The notes under the pieces: generated by a model | Databases searched by the model: none | The model's input: only the letters and a program-made list of their open reading frames with translations | What the model was told of the DNA's origin: nothing | Translations under genes and position numbers: made by a program | Assembly: GCA_964646625.1 (NCBI GenBank) | Contig: CAZYHC010000013.1 | Span: 1-64,000 of the forward strand | Length of the DNA stretch: 64,000 nt | Source of the DNA: DAOULT01 sp964646625 | GTDB lineage: Bacteria > Chloroflexota > Anaerolineae > CAZYHC01 | Direction of reading: 5' to 3' | Shown: positions 8,029 through 16,622 of the stretch, in pieces | How positions within the stretch are numbered: position 1 is the stretch's first letter | How the letters are laid out: every line of letters starts with the position of its first letter

Positions 8029-8994
8029 ATGTGGAAGAAGATCGTTAATCTGCTGGTGGTGGTGTCCCTGTTGCTGGTTGTGGGGGCGGTCAGCGGGAGC
8101 GGTGTCCAGGCGGAAGACCCCAAGCCGAGGATCACCTTCATCATCTATACCGCGGCTACCGTCGAGTTCTTCATTCCTACGGTCAACGGCGCAAATGAGG
8201 CGGCCGAGATGTTCGGGGTGGACCTGGACATCCAGTACGGCGACAGCGACCCGGTCAGGCAGAATAACCTGATCGAAACGGCCATTGCCAACAAGGTAGA
8301 CGGCATTGCCGTATCCATCCCCGACGACGATGCCTACGATGAGACGGTCTGCGAGGCCATGGAAGCGGGGATTCCGGTGGTGGCCTTCAACGTGGACGAT
8401 TCAGAAGGCGCGGCTGGCAACTGTCGCATGGCGTTTATGGGCCAGGACTTCGAGGAAACCGGTTACGTGATCGCCAAGCGCATGATCCAGGACCACGGCA
8501 TCGGAGAGGGCGACCTGGTTTTCACCCCGGTCGAATTTCCGGAGGCCGTGTACGCCACGGGTCGCTACAATGGCGTCAAGAAGGCGCTCGACGAGGTGGG
8601 TGCCACGGCGGAAATGGTCGGCACCGGGACCAATCTCTCGGAGGTCCAGACCATAGAGGTCCAGTACCTGCTCGGTCGCCCTGAAACCAAGGCGATCATC
8701 GGCCTGGGCTCTTCGCCGCTCACGGTAGCGCCCAGGGCCATCGAAGAAGCGCAGATGGACATCCCCCTCGGCGGCTTCGACCTGACACTGGATATCATCG
8801 ATGGCATCGAGGAAGGCACCATTACCGCCACGGTTGACCAGCAACCCTACTCGCAGGGGTTCTATGCCGTAGCTCAGTTGGCCCTGCATCTGAAGTATGG
8901 CCTTTACCCTTCCGACATGAACACGGGCGGCCTGGGCCTGGTTGACAAGAGCAACGTTGCGGCGGTCAAGGAACTGGTTGGCCCCTACCGGTAG
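8029..8994 (+). CDS. Ribose-type periplasmic sugar-binding protein (RbsB-like)
   Basis: A 321-residue secreted protein with a strong RBS (AAGGAGG) before the ATG. The signal peptide covers residues 1-29 (IVNLLVVVSLLLVVGAVSG, then SGVQAED). The mature part has the Peripla_BP_4 pattern: FIIYTAATVEFFIPTVNGAN at the start, IETAIANKVDGIAVSIPDDD around residues 81-100, GIPVVAFNVDDSE near 118-130, and a C-terminal ATVDQQPYSQGFYAVAQLAL. The residues suit a sugar ligand; which one is not clear. A GC-rich hairpin follows its stop codon. Confidence 0.92.
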   Translation: MWKKIVNLLVVVSLLLVVGAVSGSGVQAEDPKPRITFIIYTAATVEFFIPTVNGANEAAEMFGVDLDIQYGDSDPVRQNNLIETAIANKVDGIAVSIPDDDAYDETVCEAMEAGIPVVAFNVDDSEGAAGNCRMAFMGQDFEETGYVIAKRMIQDHGIGEGDLVFTPVEFPEAVYATGRYNGVKKALDEVGATAEMVGTGTNLSEVQTIEVQYLLGRPETKAIIGLGSSPLTVAPRAIEEAQMDIPLGGFDLTLDIIDGIEEGTITATVDQQPYSQGFYAVAQLALHLKYGLYPSDMNTGGLGLVDKSNVAAVKELVGPYR

Positions 8995-9001
8995 TCAAGT
9001 C

Positions 9002-9036
9002 ACTCGGCGCGCCGCGCCCGGCGCGGCGCGCTGAGT
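9002..9036 (+). terminator. GC-rich stem-loop after RbsB-like gene
   Basis: A nearly perfect inverted repeat (arms 9002-9018 and 9020-9036, one G-T pair) forms a hairpin of about 15 bp beginning 7 bp after the stop codon. No T-run follows, so it may protect the binding-protein mRNA or slow readthrough into the URO-D gene at 9115 rather than terminate fully. Confidence 0.6.
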
Positions 9037-9114
9037 TCTGCATCCTGTCGGTAGGGATGCGATTCAATTGCGCCCCTTCCGGCGGCCCTTTCATCTTCTG
9101 TGGAGTAACGAGTC

Positions 9115-10344
9115 ATGAACCTGAGAGAACGATTCCTCGAAGTGATGCAGTTCAACACCAGCGTGCATTCCCTCAAGTGGGAATTCGGATACTGGGGAGA
9201 GGTGATCGACAACTGGTATGACAGCGGCCTGCCCAAAAACAAATACCCGGAAATACCCGAAGGGCATAACCCTACGTCTGGCCTGTACTACCGCGCCTGG
9301 AAATCCATCGAAGGCCCCAGGCTGCCCAAGGGCATCGCCGTGATGGGCGGAGGTCTGTACTGGCCCACCCAGAGCTTTCCGATAGACCACGATGTGCGCA
9401 GTTATTTCGGGATGGATTATCCTCTGCGGTTGGTGGACGTGAATCAAATCTTCCACCCCATGTTTGAGGTTCAGGTCCTTGAAGAGGACGAAAAGCAGCT
9501 CGTCTACATCGACATGGACGGGGTGAAGCGGCGCTTCCTGAAGGAGCACGCTACCATGCCCTCGGGCGAAGGCTATCCAATCCGGGACCGGGCCAGTTGG
9601 CAGAAGTTAAAAGACGAGCGCATCAATGTGCGTGATGTCAAAGGCCGCTTTCCGCCCAACTGGGATGAACTGGTCGAGGGATACCGCCATCGTGACTACC
9701 CATTGGCCCTCATGGGCTACCCCCACGGTTTCTTCGGCATCCTGGCTAACCTGATGGGATATGAAACCCTGTTCTACAGCTATTACGACGCCCCTGAAAT
9801 GATCCACGACATCGTCAACACCTTCACCGAGTTGTGGATTGCTCTGTATGAGGAAGTGCTGCACTATACGGACGTGGATGTCGTGCACATCTGGGAGGAC
9901 ATCTCGTATGGCCGCGGCTCCATGATCTCGCCGGCCGTGGTGCGCGAGTTTATGTTGCCGTATTACAAGCGCTTTACCAGCTTCTTGAGGGGCAAGGGCG
10001 TCAAGAACATCTTTGTGGACACCGATGGGGATTGCTGGGACCTGATCCCGCTCTTCATAGAGGGCGGCGCCACCGGGATGTACCCCTTTGAAACCGCCTG
10101 CGGCATGGACATCGTCAAGGTCCGCAAACACTTCCCCCAATTGCAGATGATGGGCGGCATTCCCAAATCGGACATCAGCCGGCGCGACCTGGTGGATAAG
10201 TTCCTGGAACCCGTGGACGAGGTGCTGAAGACCGGTGGGTATATACCTTATGGCGACCATTTTATCCCTCCGGACGTCACCTGGGAAGGGTTCAAGTATT
10301 ACCGCAATCGGTTGAATGACCTGATTGACAAATATGGTAAATGA
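9115..10344 (+). CDS. Uroporphyrinogen decarboxylase-like (URO-D family) protein
   Basis: A 409-residue URO-D-superfamily TIM-barrel protein. Family features include FGILANLMGYETLFYSYYDAP (split about residue 218), the acidic strand HIWEDISYGRGSMISPA at about 262-278, and a C-terminal GGYIPYGDHFIPPDVTWEGF. The proteins of this group outside haem synthesis are mostly methyltransferase-like (MtaA/CmuA relatives) or of unknown role. The metal-binding HxC of MtaA is replaced here by DTDGDC, so a zinc-thiolate methyltransferase function is doubtful. Its place behind the ribose-type transporter, followed by a second URO-D gene, suggests a role in metabolism of the imported compound. Confidence 0.8.
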   Translation: MNLRERFLEVMQFNTSVHSLKWEFGYWGEVIDNWYDSGLPKNKYPEIPEGHNPTSGLYYRAWKSIEGPRLPKGIAVMGGGLYWPTQSFPIDHDVRSYFGMDYPLRLVDVNQIFHPMFEVQVLEEDEKQLVYIDMDGVKRRFLKEHATMPSGEGYPIRDRASWQKLKDERINVRDVKGRFPPNWDELVEGYRHRDYPLALMGYPHGFFGILANLMGYETLFYSYYDAPEMIHDIVNTFTELWIALYEEVLHYTDVDVVHIWEDISYGRGSMISPAVVREFMLPYYKRFTSFLRGKGVKNIFVDTDGDCWDLIPLFIEGGATGMYPFETACGMDIVKVRKHFPQLQMMGGIPKSDISRRDLVDKFLEPVDEVLKTGGYIPYGDHFIPPDVTWEGFKYYRNRLNDLIDKYGK

Positions 10345-10438
10345 TATTACACTTTCATGGGGGGGCGGGGTTTCTTAACTCAGCGGGGAAGCCGCCGTGC
10401 CTGGTGCGGAGCCTACAAGGTAAGAGGAGGAGACCGAT

Positions 10439-11605
10439 ATGAGCGTGCGTGCGCTCCTGCTGCGGACGCTGAACCAGCAGCCTGTTGAATGCATTCCCGT
10501 CTCGCCCTTCATCCACGTCAACTACGTCAAAGAATTCTTCGGCTCACACGACGTAGATCTGGTGGAGGGCACCATTGAAGTTTACGACCATTTCGGCTTT
10601 GACCTGATGCACCGCAATTGCACCCCGGCCTACGATTCCGGCATCGGAGCCTTCACGGTGGGGACTGAGTCAGAAGAAATAGATTTGATAGAGACGCCGG
10701 AATGGCAGGTGCAAGTCACCACCACTCTCCAGGGACGGGACGAAACTACCACCTCCGTTGTTACCACGCCAGAAGGGGAGTTAAGCCAGGTCTGGAACGT
10801 GCGCTGGGTCCACGAGTACGATACGGAAGTGGCCCTGACCGACTTTCCCATCAAAAGCGAACACGACCTGGCACTGTGTAAACGCTACATGCCCCCTGTC
10901 GGCCCGGCGGACACCAGTGACATCCGCCGCGCCAAAGAACTGGTCGGAGACAAGGGCGTGGTCGCGCCCTGGATTCAGGGGGCGTTCAACCTGGTGAGCC
11001 TCTACTATCGCCATCCAGCAGAACTGATGGTGGATGCCCTGGTTCGCCCCGACTTCTACCGCGAGCTTATGGAGTTTTTCCTGAGCCGCTTTTTTGAGTA
11101 CGTGATTCAAATGATCGACGCGGGAGCGGACGTGCTGGGCATCGGGGGCAACGTGGCCAACGGCAAGGTGGTCGGCCCCGACTTCTTCGCCCGTTACATC
11201 GCTCCCTACGAGCGGCGGCTGGTGGATTTCATCCAGAGCCGGGGGGTGATTGCCCTCTATCACAACTGCGGCTACTCCGGGCGTTTGCTGGAGCTTTACC
11301 CCGAGTTGGGCTTCAAGGCCTACGAATCGTTGACCCCCCTTCCCTACGGCGACACCATGCTGGAGCGAGCCCTGGCAGTCTTCCAGCCGGGGACGATCAC
11401 TCTGCTGGGCAACATCGACCAGGTTGACCTCTTGCGCTACGGCACCGAGCAGGAAATCGAGGCCGCCGTGCGCCAGACCATGCAGGCCGCCAAAGAATGG
11501 GGCGGGCATTTCATCCTGGCTACCAGCGATTATTTTAATGAAGACACCCCCCACGACCACATCCACTTCCTGGCCGAGGTGGGAAGAAAGTATGGAGAGT
11601 TGTAA
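10439..11605 (+). CDS. Uroporphyrinogen decarboxylase-like (URO-D family) protein
   Basis: A 388-residue URO-D-family protein with a clear RBS (AGAGGAGG) before the ATG. It starts MSVRALLLRTLNQQPVECIP, matching the usual R-r-l-a-n-p-pDR-P opening, and contains APWIQGAFNLVSLYYRHP, GADVLGIGGNVANGKVVGPD and a YHNCGYSGRLLE segment (about residues 277-288) that keeps the HxC pair of MtaA-type methyltransferases. The C-terminus GGHFILATSDYFNEDTP is typical. It is distinct from the preceding gene and from the third family member at 16903, so these are not recent duplicates. Role unknown. Confidence 0.8.
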   Translation: MSVRALLLRTLNQQPVECIPVSPFIHVNYVKEFFGSHDVDLVEGTIEVYDHFGFDLMHRNCTPAYDSGIGAFTVGTESEEIDLIETPEWQVQVTTTLQGRDETTTSVVTTPEGELSQVWNVRWVHEYDTEVALTDFPIKSEHDLALCKRYMPPVGPADTSDIRRAKELVGDKGVVAPWIQGAFNLVSLYYRHPAELMVDALVRPDFYRELMEFFLSRFFEYVIQMIDAGADVLGIGGNVANGKVVGPDFFARYIAPYERRLVDFIQSRGVIALYHNCGYSGRLLELYPELGFKAYESLTPLPYGDTMLERALAVFQPGTITLLGNIDQVDLLRYGTEQEIEAAVRQTMQAAKEWGGHFILATSDYFNEDTPHDHIHFLAEVGRKYGEL

Positions 11606-11619
11606 GAGCGAAGGCGAAT

Positions 11620-11847
11620 ATGACGATAAGGGAGTTAATAAAAGCAGAGATTGACGATCTCAGCGAGAAATATCTTGGCGAACTGTACGAGTTAATCAAA
11701 GATTTCGCCCAATCTAAGCAGCGCGCCAGCAAATCAAGCCTTATGGCGAAATTGAAAAGCATCCAGATCGATGCTCCAGAAGATTTCGCCACTAACCTTG
11801 ATCTCTACACAGCCGGTGAGAAACGTGCCGAACCAAATCTTCGTTGA
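11620..11847 (+). CDS. Small antitoxin-like protein (DUF2281-like)
   Basis: A 75-residue protein beginning MTIRELIKAEIDDLSEKYLG, then ELYELIKDF, the amphipathic opening of DUF2281-type antitoxins. The second half is basic and flexible. It overlaps the start of a PIN-domain gene by 23 bp, the standard arrangement of VapBC-type modules, in which this protein would neutralise the RNase. The pair is AT-richer than its neighbours, as usual for mobile toxin-antitoxin cassettes. Confidence 0.65.
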   Translation: MTIRELIKAEIDDLSEKYLGELYELIKDFAQSKQRASKSSLMAKLKSIQIDAPEDFATNLDLYTAGEKRAEPNLR

Positions 11848-12247
11848 TACGCTATTTGTTATCGCGCTCATCAATCGCCGCGATCAGTATCATCAACAAG
11901 CTTCTGAGCTTGCCGACCGGCTTGAAGGTTATCCTCTCCTCATTACCGATGTGATACTGCTTGAGATAGGTAACGCTTTAGCACGCAACTACAAGAAGGA
12001 AGCAGTTGAAATTATTGAACAGTTCCTCAACTCGGATGAAGTGAAGATTGTTCACCTGACCCCGCATTTGTTTGAACGAGCATTTGAGCTGTACACAGTG
12101 TACCAGGATAAGGAGTGGGGTTTGGTTGATTGTGTTTCGTTCGTCGTCATGCGGGAAATGGGCGTAAGCCAAGCTCTGACATTCGACCGACACTTCGCTC
12201 AAGCAGGTTTTCAAGTGTTGATGCGTGATGAATCGGTGAGGGCTTAA
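11825..12247 (+). CDS. PIN-domain ribonuclease toxin (VapC-like)
   Basis: A 140-residue PIN domain. I choose the GTG at 11825 because it is preceded by GGTGAG and begins VPNQIFVDTLFVIALIN, placing the first catalytic aspartate (VDT) where the family has it; upstream in-frame codons overlap the antitoxin. Other acidic residues are E in TDVILLEIGNALAR, D in EWGLVDCVSFVVM and D in ALTFDRHF, giving the full metal site. It should cleave RNA when freed from the antitoxin upstream. Confidence 0.85.
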   Translation: MPNQIFVDTLFVIALINRRDQYHQQASELADRLEGYPLLITDVILLEIGNALARNYKKEAVEIIEQFLNSDEVKIVHLTPHLFERAFELYTVYQDKEWGLVDCVSFVVMREMGVSQALTFDRHFAQAGFQVLMRDESVRA

Positions 12248-12273
12248 ACACAACCAGTGTTGGGGGTTGGTAT

Positions 12274-12304
12274 CTCCTTGATTGCAAGGAGTCCAAAATA
12301 TAAT
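12274..12304 (+). promoter_or_regulatory. Candidate promoter with inverted repeat before third sugar cassette
   Basis: TATAAT lies at 12299-12304 and a partial -35 TTGATT at 12278-12283 (spacing 15, short). The inverted repeat CTCCTTG-attg-CAAGGAG (12274-12291) overlaps the -35 and spacer, a place suited to repressor binding. Its left arm could also pair with the AAGGAGG ribosome site at 12314. The evidence is sequence pattern only. Confidence 0.4.
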
Positions 12305-12327
12305 AATTTTAAGCAAGGAGGAAAAAA

Positions 12328-13644
12328 ATGCGTACAAAGTGGTATCGAATTGGCGCCATCCTGGTGGCTCTGGTCATGGTGCTGACGGTGGTCAGTCCAG
12401 TTCTGGCCGCCCCGCCGCCCCAGGAGGAGAAGTTGCCCGACGCTCCCAAGCCGGAGAAACTGACCATCGTGGTCTACGAGCCGACCGAGGCCAAAGGCAT
12501 GGAAGAGTTCGGCAAGATCTTCGAGGAAAAGTACGGCATAAAAGTCGAGGTCTTTTCCATTCCCTGGGCCAACCTGCACGAGAAGATCATCGCCGACCTG
12601 ACCGCCCAGACCGGCACTTACGACCTGATCGCCATCCCCGGCCTGTGGTCGCTGGAGTTCATCTATGCCGATTACATCGAGCCTCTGGACGAATACTGGA
12701 ACAACCCCGATCTCCCTTCCTTTGACATCGAAGACTACCCGGCGAGCATCGTCAACCTGGTGGCCGACGACGAACACGTCTACTGGATTCCACACCACGG
12801 CACGACGCAGATTCTCTTCTATCGCAAGGACCTGTTCGAGAAGGAGGGCTTCGAGCCGCCGGAGACCTACGACGACATGTTCGAGATCGCCGAGTTCTTC
12901 ACCGACAACCCGGACTATCCTGACCTCTACGGCTTTGGCACCACCGCCAAGCAGGGCGAGTGGGCCTCCAGCACGTGGTGCACCTGGATCTGGTCCTGGG
13001 GTGGAGACTTCTTCGACGAGAACTGGTATCCCATCTTCAACGACGAGAAAGGGGTGGCCTCGCTGGAGGCTTACGCCGAAGCCGTCCAGAAGTACGCCCC
13101 GCCGGACTGCCCCAACTGGGGCAACGAAGAGGGCGGGGCCGCCATGCAGCAGGGCCTGGTAGCCATGCTCCAGATGTGGCCCCAGTTGGCGGCGGCCATG
13201 GAAGACCCGGAGCAGTCGGAAGTGGTAGGCAAGGTAGGCTACGCCCCTATGCCTAAGAAAGAGCTGCGTTTCCCGCGCCTGGGCTCCTGGGGACTGACCA
13301 TCTCCAAGTACTCCAAAAACAAAGAGTGGGCTTACATCTACCTGACCGAGTTCAACAGCGCCGAGAACGTAAAGAACATCCACTGGCCGGCCGGTATGAC
13401 GGTCTGTCGTTCCAGCGTGGTGGCAGAACTGGCCGAAGAGGATCCCCTGTTGCAAGCGGTGCTGGTCAGCTTTGAGCACACCAAGGAGCGCCCGGGCATC
13501 CCCGAGATCACCGAGATCATTGACGTCTGGGGGCTGGCCGTTTCGCGGGTGGTGACCAAGGACGCCGACGCCCAGACTGCCCTGGACGATGCGGCCGTCG
13601 AGATCGAGGAGATTCTGCGCGACGGCGGGTACATCAAGGACTGA
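12328..13644 (+). CDS. ABC sugar-binding protein (family 1 SBP)
   Basis: A 438-residue secreted binding protein with RBS AAGGAGG before the ATG. The signal peptide is residues 1-27 (IGAILVALVMVLTVVSPVLA), followed by a proline-rich linker and the family opening LTIVVYEPTEAKGMEEFGKI. Aromatic residues typical of sugar binding are plentiful (WASSTWCTWIWSWGGDFF at about 211-228). GSWGLTISKYSKNKEWAYIY matches the conserved lobe-2 element. It feeds the permeases at 13797 and 14723. A 16-bp hairpin lies between them. Confidence 0.93.
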   Translation: MRTKWYRIGAILVALVMVLTVVSPVLAAPPPQEEKLPDAPKPEKLTIVVYEPTEAKGMEEFGKIFEEKYGIKVEVFSIPWANLHEKIIADLTAQTGTYDLIAIPGLWSLEFIYADYIEPLDEYWNNPDLPSFDIEDYPASIVNLVADDEHVYWIPHHGTTQILFYRKDLFEKEGFEPPETYDDMFEIAEFFTDNPDYPDLYGFGTTAKQGEWASSTWCTWIWSWGGDFFDENWYPIFNDEKGVASLEAYAEAVQKYAPPDCPNWGNEEGGAAMQQGLVAMLQMWPQLAAAMEDPEQSEVVGKVGYAPMPKKELRFPRLGSWGLTISKYSKNKEWAYIYLTEFNSAENVKNIHWPAGMTVCRSSVVAELAEEDPLLQAVLVSFEHTKERPGIPEITEIIDVWGLAVSRVVTKDADAQTALDDAAVEIEEILRDGGYIKD

Positions 13645-13698
13645 GCGGATAGCTCTCGGAAAGGATGGGGTCGCGTGCCGTCGCGACTTTGGTGGGAA

Positions 13699-13734
13699 AG
13701 GTCTCGGCCAGGTTGTGGAACCTGGCCGGGACCT
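13699..13734 (+). terminator. Strong stem-loop between binding-protein and permease genes
   Basis: Arms 13699-13714 and 13719-13734 pair over 16 bp with one G-T, closing a GTGG loop. Only CTTGTT follows. It occupies the same place as the hairpins at 651, 3936 and 57665, so it is probably a stabiliser or partial terminator setting binding protein above permease. Confidence 0.65.
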
Positions 13735-13796
13735 CTTGTTCAAAACGGTTAAGTTGATCGAGTTGAATTAATATGGAGCACGGCAAGGTGACACAA

Positions 13797-14717
13797 ATGC
13801 AAAAGATAAGCCTCTGGAGCTCTCCGCTGTTCAGGAGGCGCGTCACTCCCTACCTGATGTTGGCCCCTGTGCTCCTGGGGCTTTTTATCCTGGTCTATTA
13901 CCCCCTTCTGAACACTATTTACCTGAGCTTTCACCGCTACGCCTGGAACAAACCCCAGGCCGGGATGACCTTTATCGGCCTTACAAACTACCAAAGACTA
14001 TTGAGCGACACGCGAGAGTTCTGGCCTTCCATCGCCACCACCACGACCTTCACCCTGGTTTCCACCACGCTGTGCGTGCTCATCGGCTTCGGGCTGGCCC
14101 TGTTCATCGACCGGGAGTTCTTGGGCAAGAGCATTTACGTATCCCTGATCTTGCTGCCCTCCATGATCGCCCCGGTGGTGGCCGGGCTTACCTGGAAGTT
14201 CATGTTTGACGGCACGTTCGGGGCCATCAACTATTTCGTGGCTCTGCTCGGTCTGGAACCCCACGCCTGGCTCAGCGACCGTCTCACGGCCCTGCCCTGT
14301 GTGATCGTGGCCGACGTGTGGCAATACAGTCCCTTCGTCTTTCTGGTGATGCTGGCCGCTTTGCAATCGCTGCCCGAAGAGCCCTTCGAAGCGGCCATCA
14401 TTGACGGAGCCTCCGCCTGGCAGGCTTTCTGGTTTCTCAAGCTGCCCATGATCATGCCTCAACTGTTGCTGGTAGGGGTCATCCGGCTGATGGACACCTT
14501 CAGGGTGTTCGATTTCATCTACCTGATGACCAATGGCGGCCCGGCTGGCTCCACCCAGACCATCGGGTTTCTGTGCTATCAGCGCACCTTCCGCCACTTC
14601 AAGATGGGACAGGGGGCGGTTATCGCTCTGTTTATCCTGGTGGTGGTCCTGATCTTATCTTATTATTTCATTCGCTCGCTGCTGGCCACCGCCGAAGCGG
14701 GGGCACGGGAGGTATAG
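13797..14717 (+). CDS. Carbohydrate ABC transporter permease, MalF/UgpA type
   Basis: A 306-residue, six-helix permease. The ATG at 13797 has AAGGTG at the ideal distance; an in-frame ATG at 13773 would add eight residues but has no ribosome site. Family features are LVYYPLLNTIYLSFHRY, the pore segment LILLPSMIAPVVAGLTWKF, the EAA loop LPEEPFEAAIIDGASAWQA (about residues 192-210) and YLMTNGGPAGSTQTIGF. It forms the third ATPase-less cassette with the gene at 14723. Confidence 0.9.
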   Translation: MQKISLWSSPLFRRRVTPYLMLAPVLLGLFILVYYPLLNTIYLSFHRYAWNKPQAGMTFIGLTNYQRLLSDTREFWPSIATTTTFTLVSTTLCVLIGFGLALFIDREFLGKSIYVSLILLPSMIAPVVAGLTWKFMFDGTFGAINYFVALLGLEPHAWLSDRLTALPCVIVADVWQYSPFVFLVMLAALQSLPEEPFEAAIIDGASAWQAFWFLKLPMIMPQLLLVGVIRLMDTFRVFDFIYLMTNGGPAGSTQTIGFLCYQRTFRHFKMGQGAVIALFILVVVLILSYYFIRSLLATAEAGAREV

Positions 14718-14722
14718 CTACG

Positions 14723-15565
14723 ATGACCCCTAAAAGTTGGACGTTCAAACGCATCGTGGGCCGGGCGCTCTTTTACCTGGCCCTGACGGCCATCACCCTG
14801 GTTTACTTCTTCCCGTTGTGGATCGTGCTCTCTACCTCTCTCCGAAGCCGGGTAGAAACCTTCAATGAGGCTGTGGTGCTCTTCTTCCAACCCACGTTCG
14901 AGCATTACATCCGCGTCCTGGCTGAAGAGAATTTCCCTCGCTACGCCGCCAACACTTTCATCATAGCCAGCCTGACTACCATCTTCGTCACTTACTTTGG
15001 AGCATTGGCCGCTTACGCCTTGACCCGTTTCCGCTTCAGAGGCTACCGGGCGGTGGCCCTGAGCATCATCACCGCCCGCATGTTTCCCCCCATCGCTTTG
15101 TTGCCCGCGTTCTTCTTGCTGGCCTCCACCGTGCGTCTGGTTGATACCCGGGCGGTGGTTATCTTTGCCCACAGCGCCTATGGGCTGCCTTTCATCGTAT
15201 TTATGATGATCGGCTTCTTCTACGCCGTCCCTCAAGAGTTGGACGAAGCGGCCCTCATAGATGGCTGTTCGTGGTTCGGGGTCTTCAACCGCGTGCTGTT
15301 GCCCAACGTGGCGCCGGGGCTGGCTGCGGCCGCCATCCTGTCCTTTGTGTGGTCCTGGAACGAGTTTTTATTCGCCCTGGTCCTCACCCGTGCGGCCTCG
15401 AAAACGTTGCCCGTGACCGTTTCGGAGTTCCTGACCTTTACCCAGGTGGACTGGCAGGGCTTGACCTCGATGGGCACCATCCTCATCGTCCCGGCCGTGA
15501 TCATTACCCTGGTGGCCCAAAGACATCTGGTGCGCGGCCTGACGGCCGGCGCTGTTAAAGGCTAA
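14723..15565 (+). CDS. Carbohydrate ABC transporter permease, MalG/UgpE type
   Basis: A 280-residue partner permease. The start is the ATG at 14723, 5 bp after the preceding stop and just behind GGGAGG. Signatures are AALAAYALTRFRFRGY, the EAA loop VPQELDEAALIDGCSWFGV (about residues 168-186) and the C-terminus LVRGLTAGAVKG. It completes the third MalFG-type importer. Confidence 0.92.
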   Translation: MTPKSWTFKRIVGRALFYLALTAITLVYFFPLWIVLSTSLRSRVETFNEAVVLFFQPTFEHYIRVLAEENFPRYAANTFIIASLTTIFVTYFGALAAYALTRFRFRGYRAVALSIITARMFPPIALLPAFFLLASTVRLVDTRAVVIFAHSAYGLPFIVFMMIGFFYAVPQELDEAALIDGCSWFGVFNRVLLPNVAPGLAAAAILSFVWSWNEFLFALVLTRAASKTLPVTVSEFLTFTQVDWQGLTSMGTILIVPAVIITLVAQRHLVRGLTAGAVKG

Positions 15566-15569
15566 AACG

Positions 15570-15791
15570 ATGGAAGACCTACGCTTTTTAGAGGAGGAGG
15601 AATTGGAAGATGCCCTGGCTGCCGCCGAAGCGCTGGAAGCTTATCGAGCCAGGGAAACCATACCCTGGGAGAAGGTGAAAGCAGAGTTGCAAGCCAGTGA
15701 GTTGTACGACGGCGCCAATCTTGAGAAGGAACTGGTCAAGAAAGCTCAGATCTCTCGTCCAGTTCAACTAAAACGACAGGAGGTGACGAAA
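15570..15791 (+). pseudogene. Antitoxin-like fragment, open into the next gene
   Basis: Seventy-four codons start at an ATG 4 bp after the permease gene and run in frame, without a stop, into the glycosylase-like gene at 15792. The peptide is acidic, then carries AYRARETIPWEKVKAELQAS, a motif seen near the C-terminus of small type II antitoxins. Base composition changes from GC-rich to AT-rich near its end. I read it as the remnant of an antitoxin gene whose 3' end was replaced by an incoming AT-rich segment. A real N-terminal extension of the next protein is the alternative. Confidence 0.45.
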
Positions 15792-16586
15792 ATGGTGTTC
15801 GATGCGAATAGCTTTGCTGAGGAATTAAAGAACACTATTGATTGGATATATAGCGAAGGAGTTAGCCTTCAAGGATTCAAAGAGAATAAATATGGGTTTA
15901 ATAAAGATAAAGATTACATTCCCGCTTTCCGTACGCTCGTAGAGTTGCTCATAACTCAATCGTGGTATTACAGCAAGCCTAAAGATTTTGATTGGGAAAT
16001 GGATTCATTCCTTGCAAAACATGGTGCAGGATTCAGAACTCCAGAGGCACAAAGTGATTTGGTTGATTTGGTTGGAGAACTGGCACCACCACATATAGCT
16101 AACAAAGCAAAGCAGAAAATAATAACCTTTCTGACCAAATATGATTCGACAAGACACTTTGCTGAAGAACTTTATGACCTAGCGCAAGCAGGAAAAACAG
16201 ATATAGTGGGAGAGAAAGGAAGAGACGACTATCTTCGAGATTTTGGCTATTGGGACAGAATACCTATAGATAGACACGAAATAAGGTTCCAGCTTCGTAC
16301 TGGGATTTTTCACGTCAGTAGTCGTACAGGTAAACTAAAAAAAAGTTCTTTCCACGACACTTTGACTCATTTTTGCTCTACATATTTGAGCGGGAAGGCA
16401 GTAGAGGAAATAGATTTGGGGAACGCACCAGGGATTGTTGACATATTCATCTGGTCATATTGTGCTAGTGCTAAATCCACCGATCCAAATGCCAAAACAT
16501 TTAACATATGTGGAAGCACTCCTAAATGCCATAAATGTAGTCTTAAGAGCGTATGCTTATACGCTATGATCTCAGCGAGCCGTTAA
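15792..16586 (+). CDS. HhH-GPD-like DNA glycosylase/endonuclease III-related protein
   Basis: A 264-residue protein. The ATG at 15792 has a near-perfect ribosome site (AGGAGGTGA), which argues against the longer frame starting at 15570. The C-terminus CGSTPKCHKCSLKSVC has the spacing C-x5-C-x2-C-x5-C, very close to the [4Fe-4S] loop of endonuclease III (C-x6-C-x2-C-x5-C). The segment DRIPIDRHEIRFQLRTGIF recalls the catalytic VDTH region, giving a candidate catalytic aspartate. A lysine-rich region lies before it. The gene is clearly AT-richer than all its neighbours, pointing to recent acquisition. It could be a base-excision enzyme or part of a defence cassette; family assignment is tentative. 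Confidence 0.6.
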   Translation: MVFDANSFAEELKNTIDWIYSEGVSLQGFKENKYGFNKDKDYIPAFRTLVELLITQSWYYSKPKDFDWEMDSFLAKHGAGFRTPEAQSDLVDLVGELAPPHIANKAKQKIITFLTKYDSTRHFAEELYDLAQAGKTDIVGEKGRDDYLRDFGYWDRIPIDRHEIRFQLRTGIFHVSSRTGKLKKSSFHDTLTHFCSTYLSGKAVEEIDLGNAPGIVDIFIWSYCASAKSTDPNAKTFNICGSTPKCHKCSLKSVCLYAMISASR

Positions 16587-16622
16587 GCCGCTCGAATCCG
16601 CAGTCGAGTTAGGAGAAGGGTT

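Noticed and set aside
8995..9114. Riboswitch before the URO-D genes
   Set aside because: URO-D and B12-type genes suggested a cobalamin riboswitch, but the gap holds only a GC-rich hairpin with no conserved core.
12244..13743. 499-codon open frame on the minus strand
   Set aside because: Antisense shadow of the sugar-binding protein at 12328-13644, which has a signal peptide and ribosome site.
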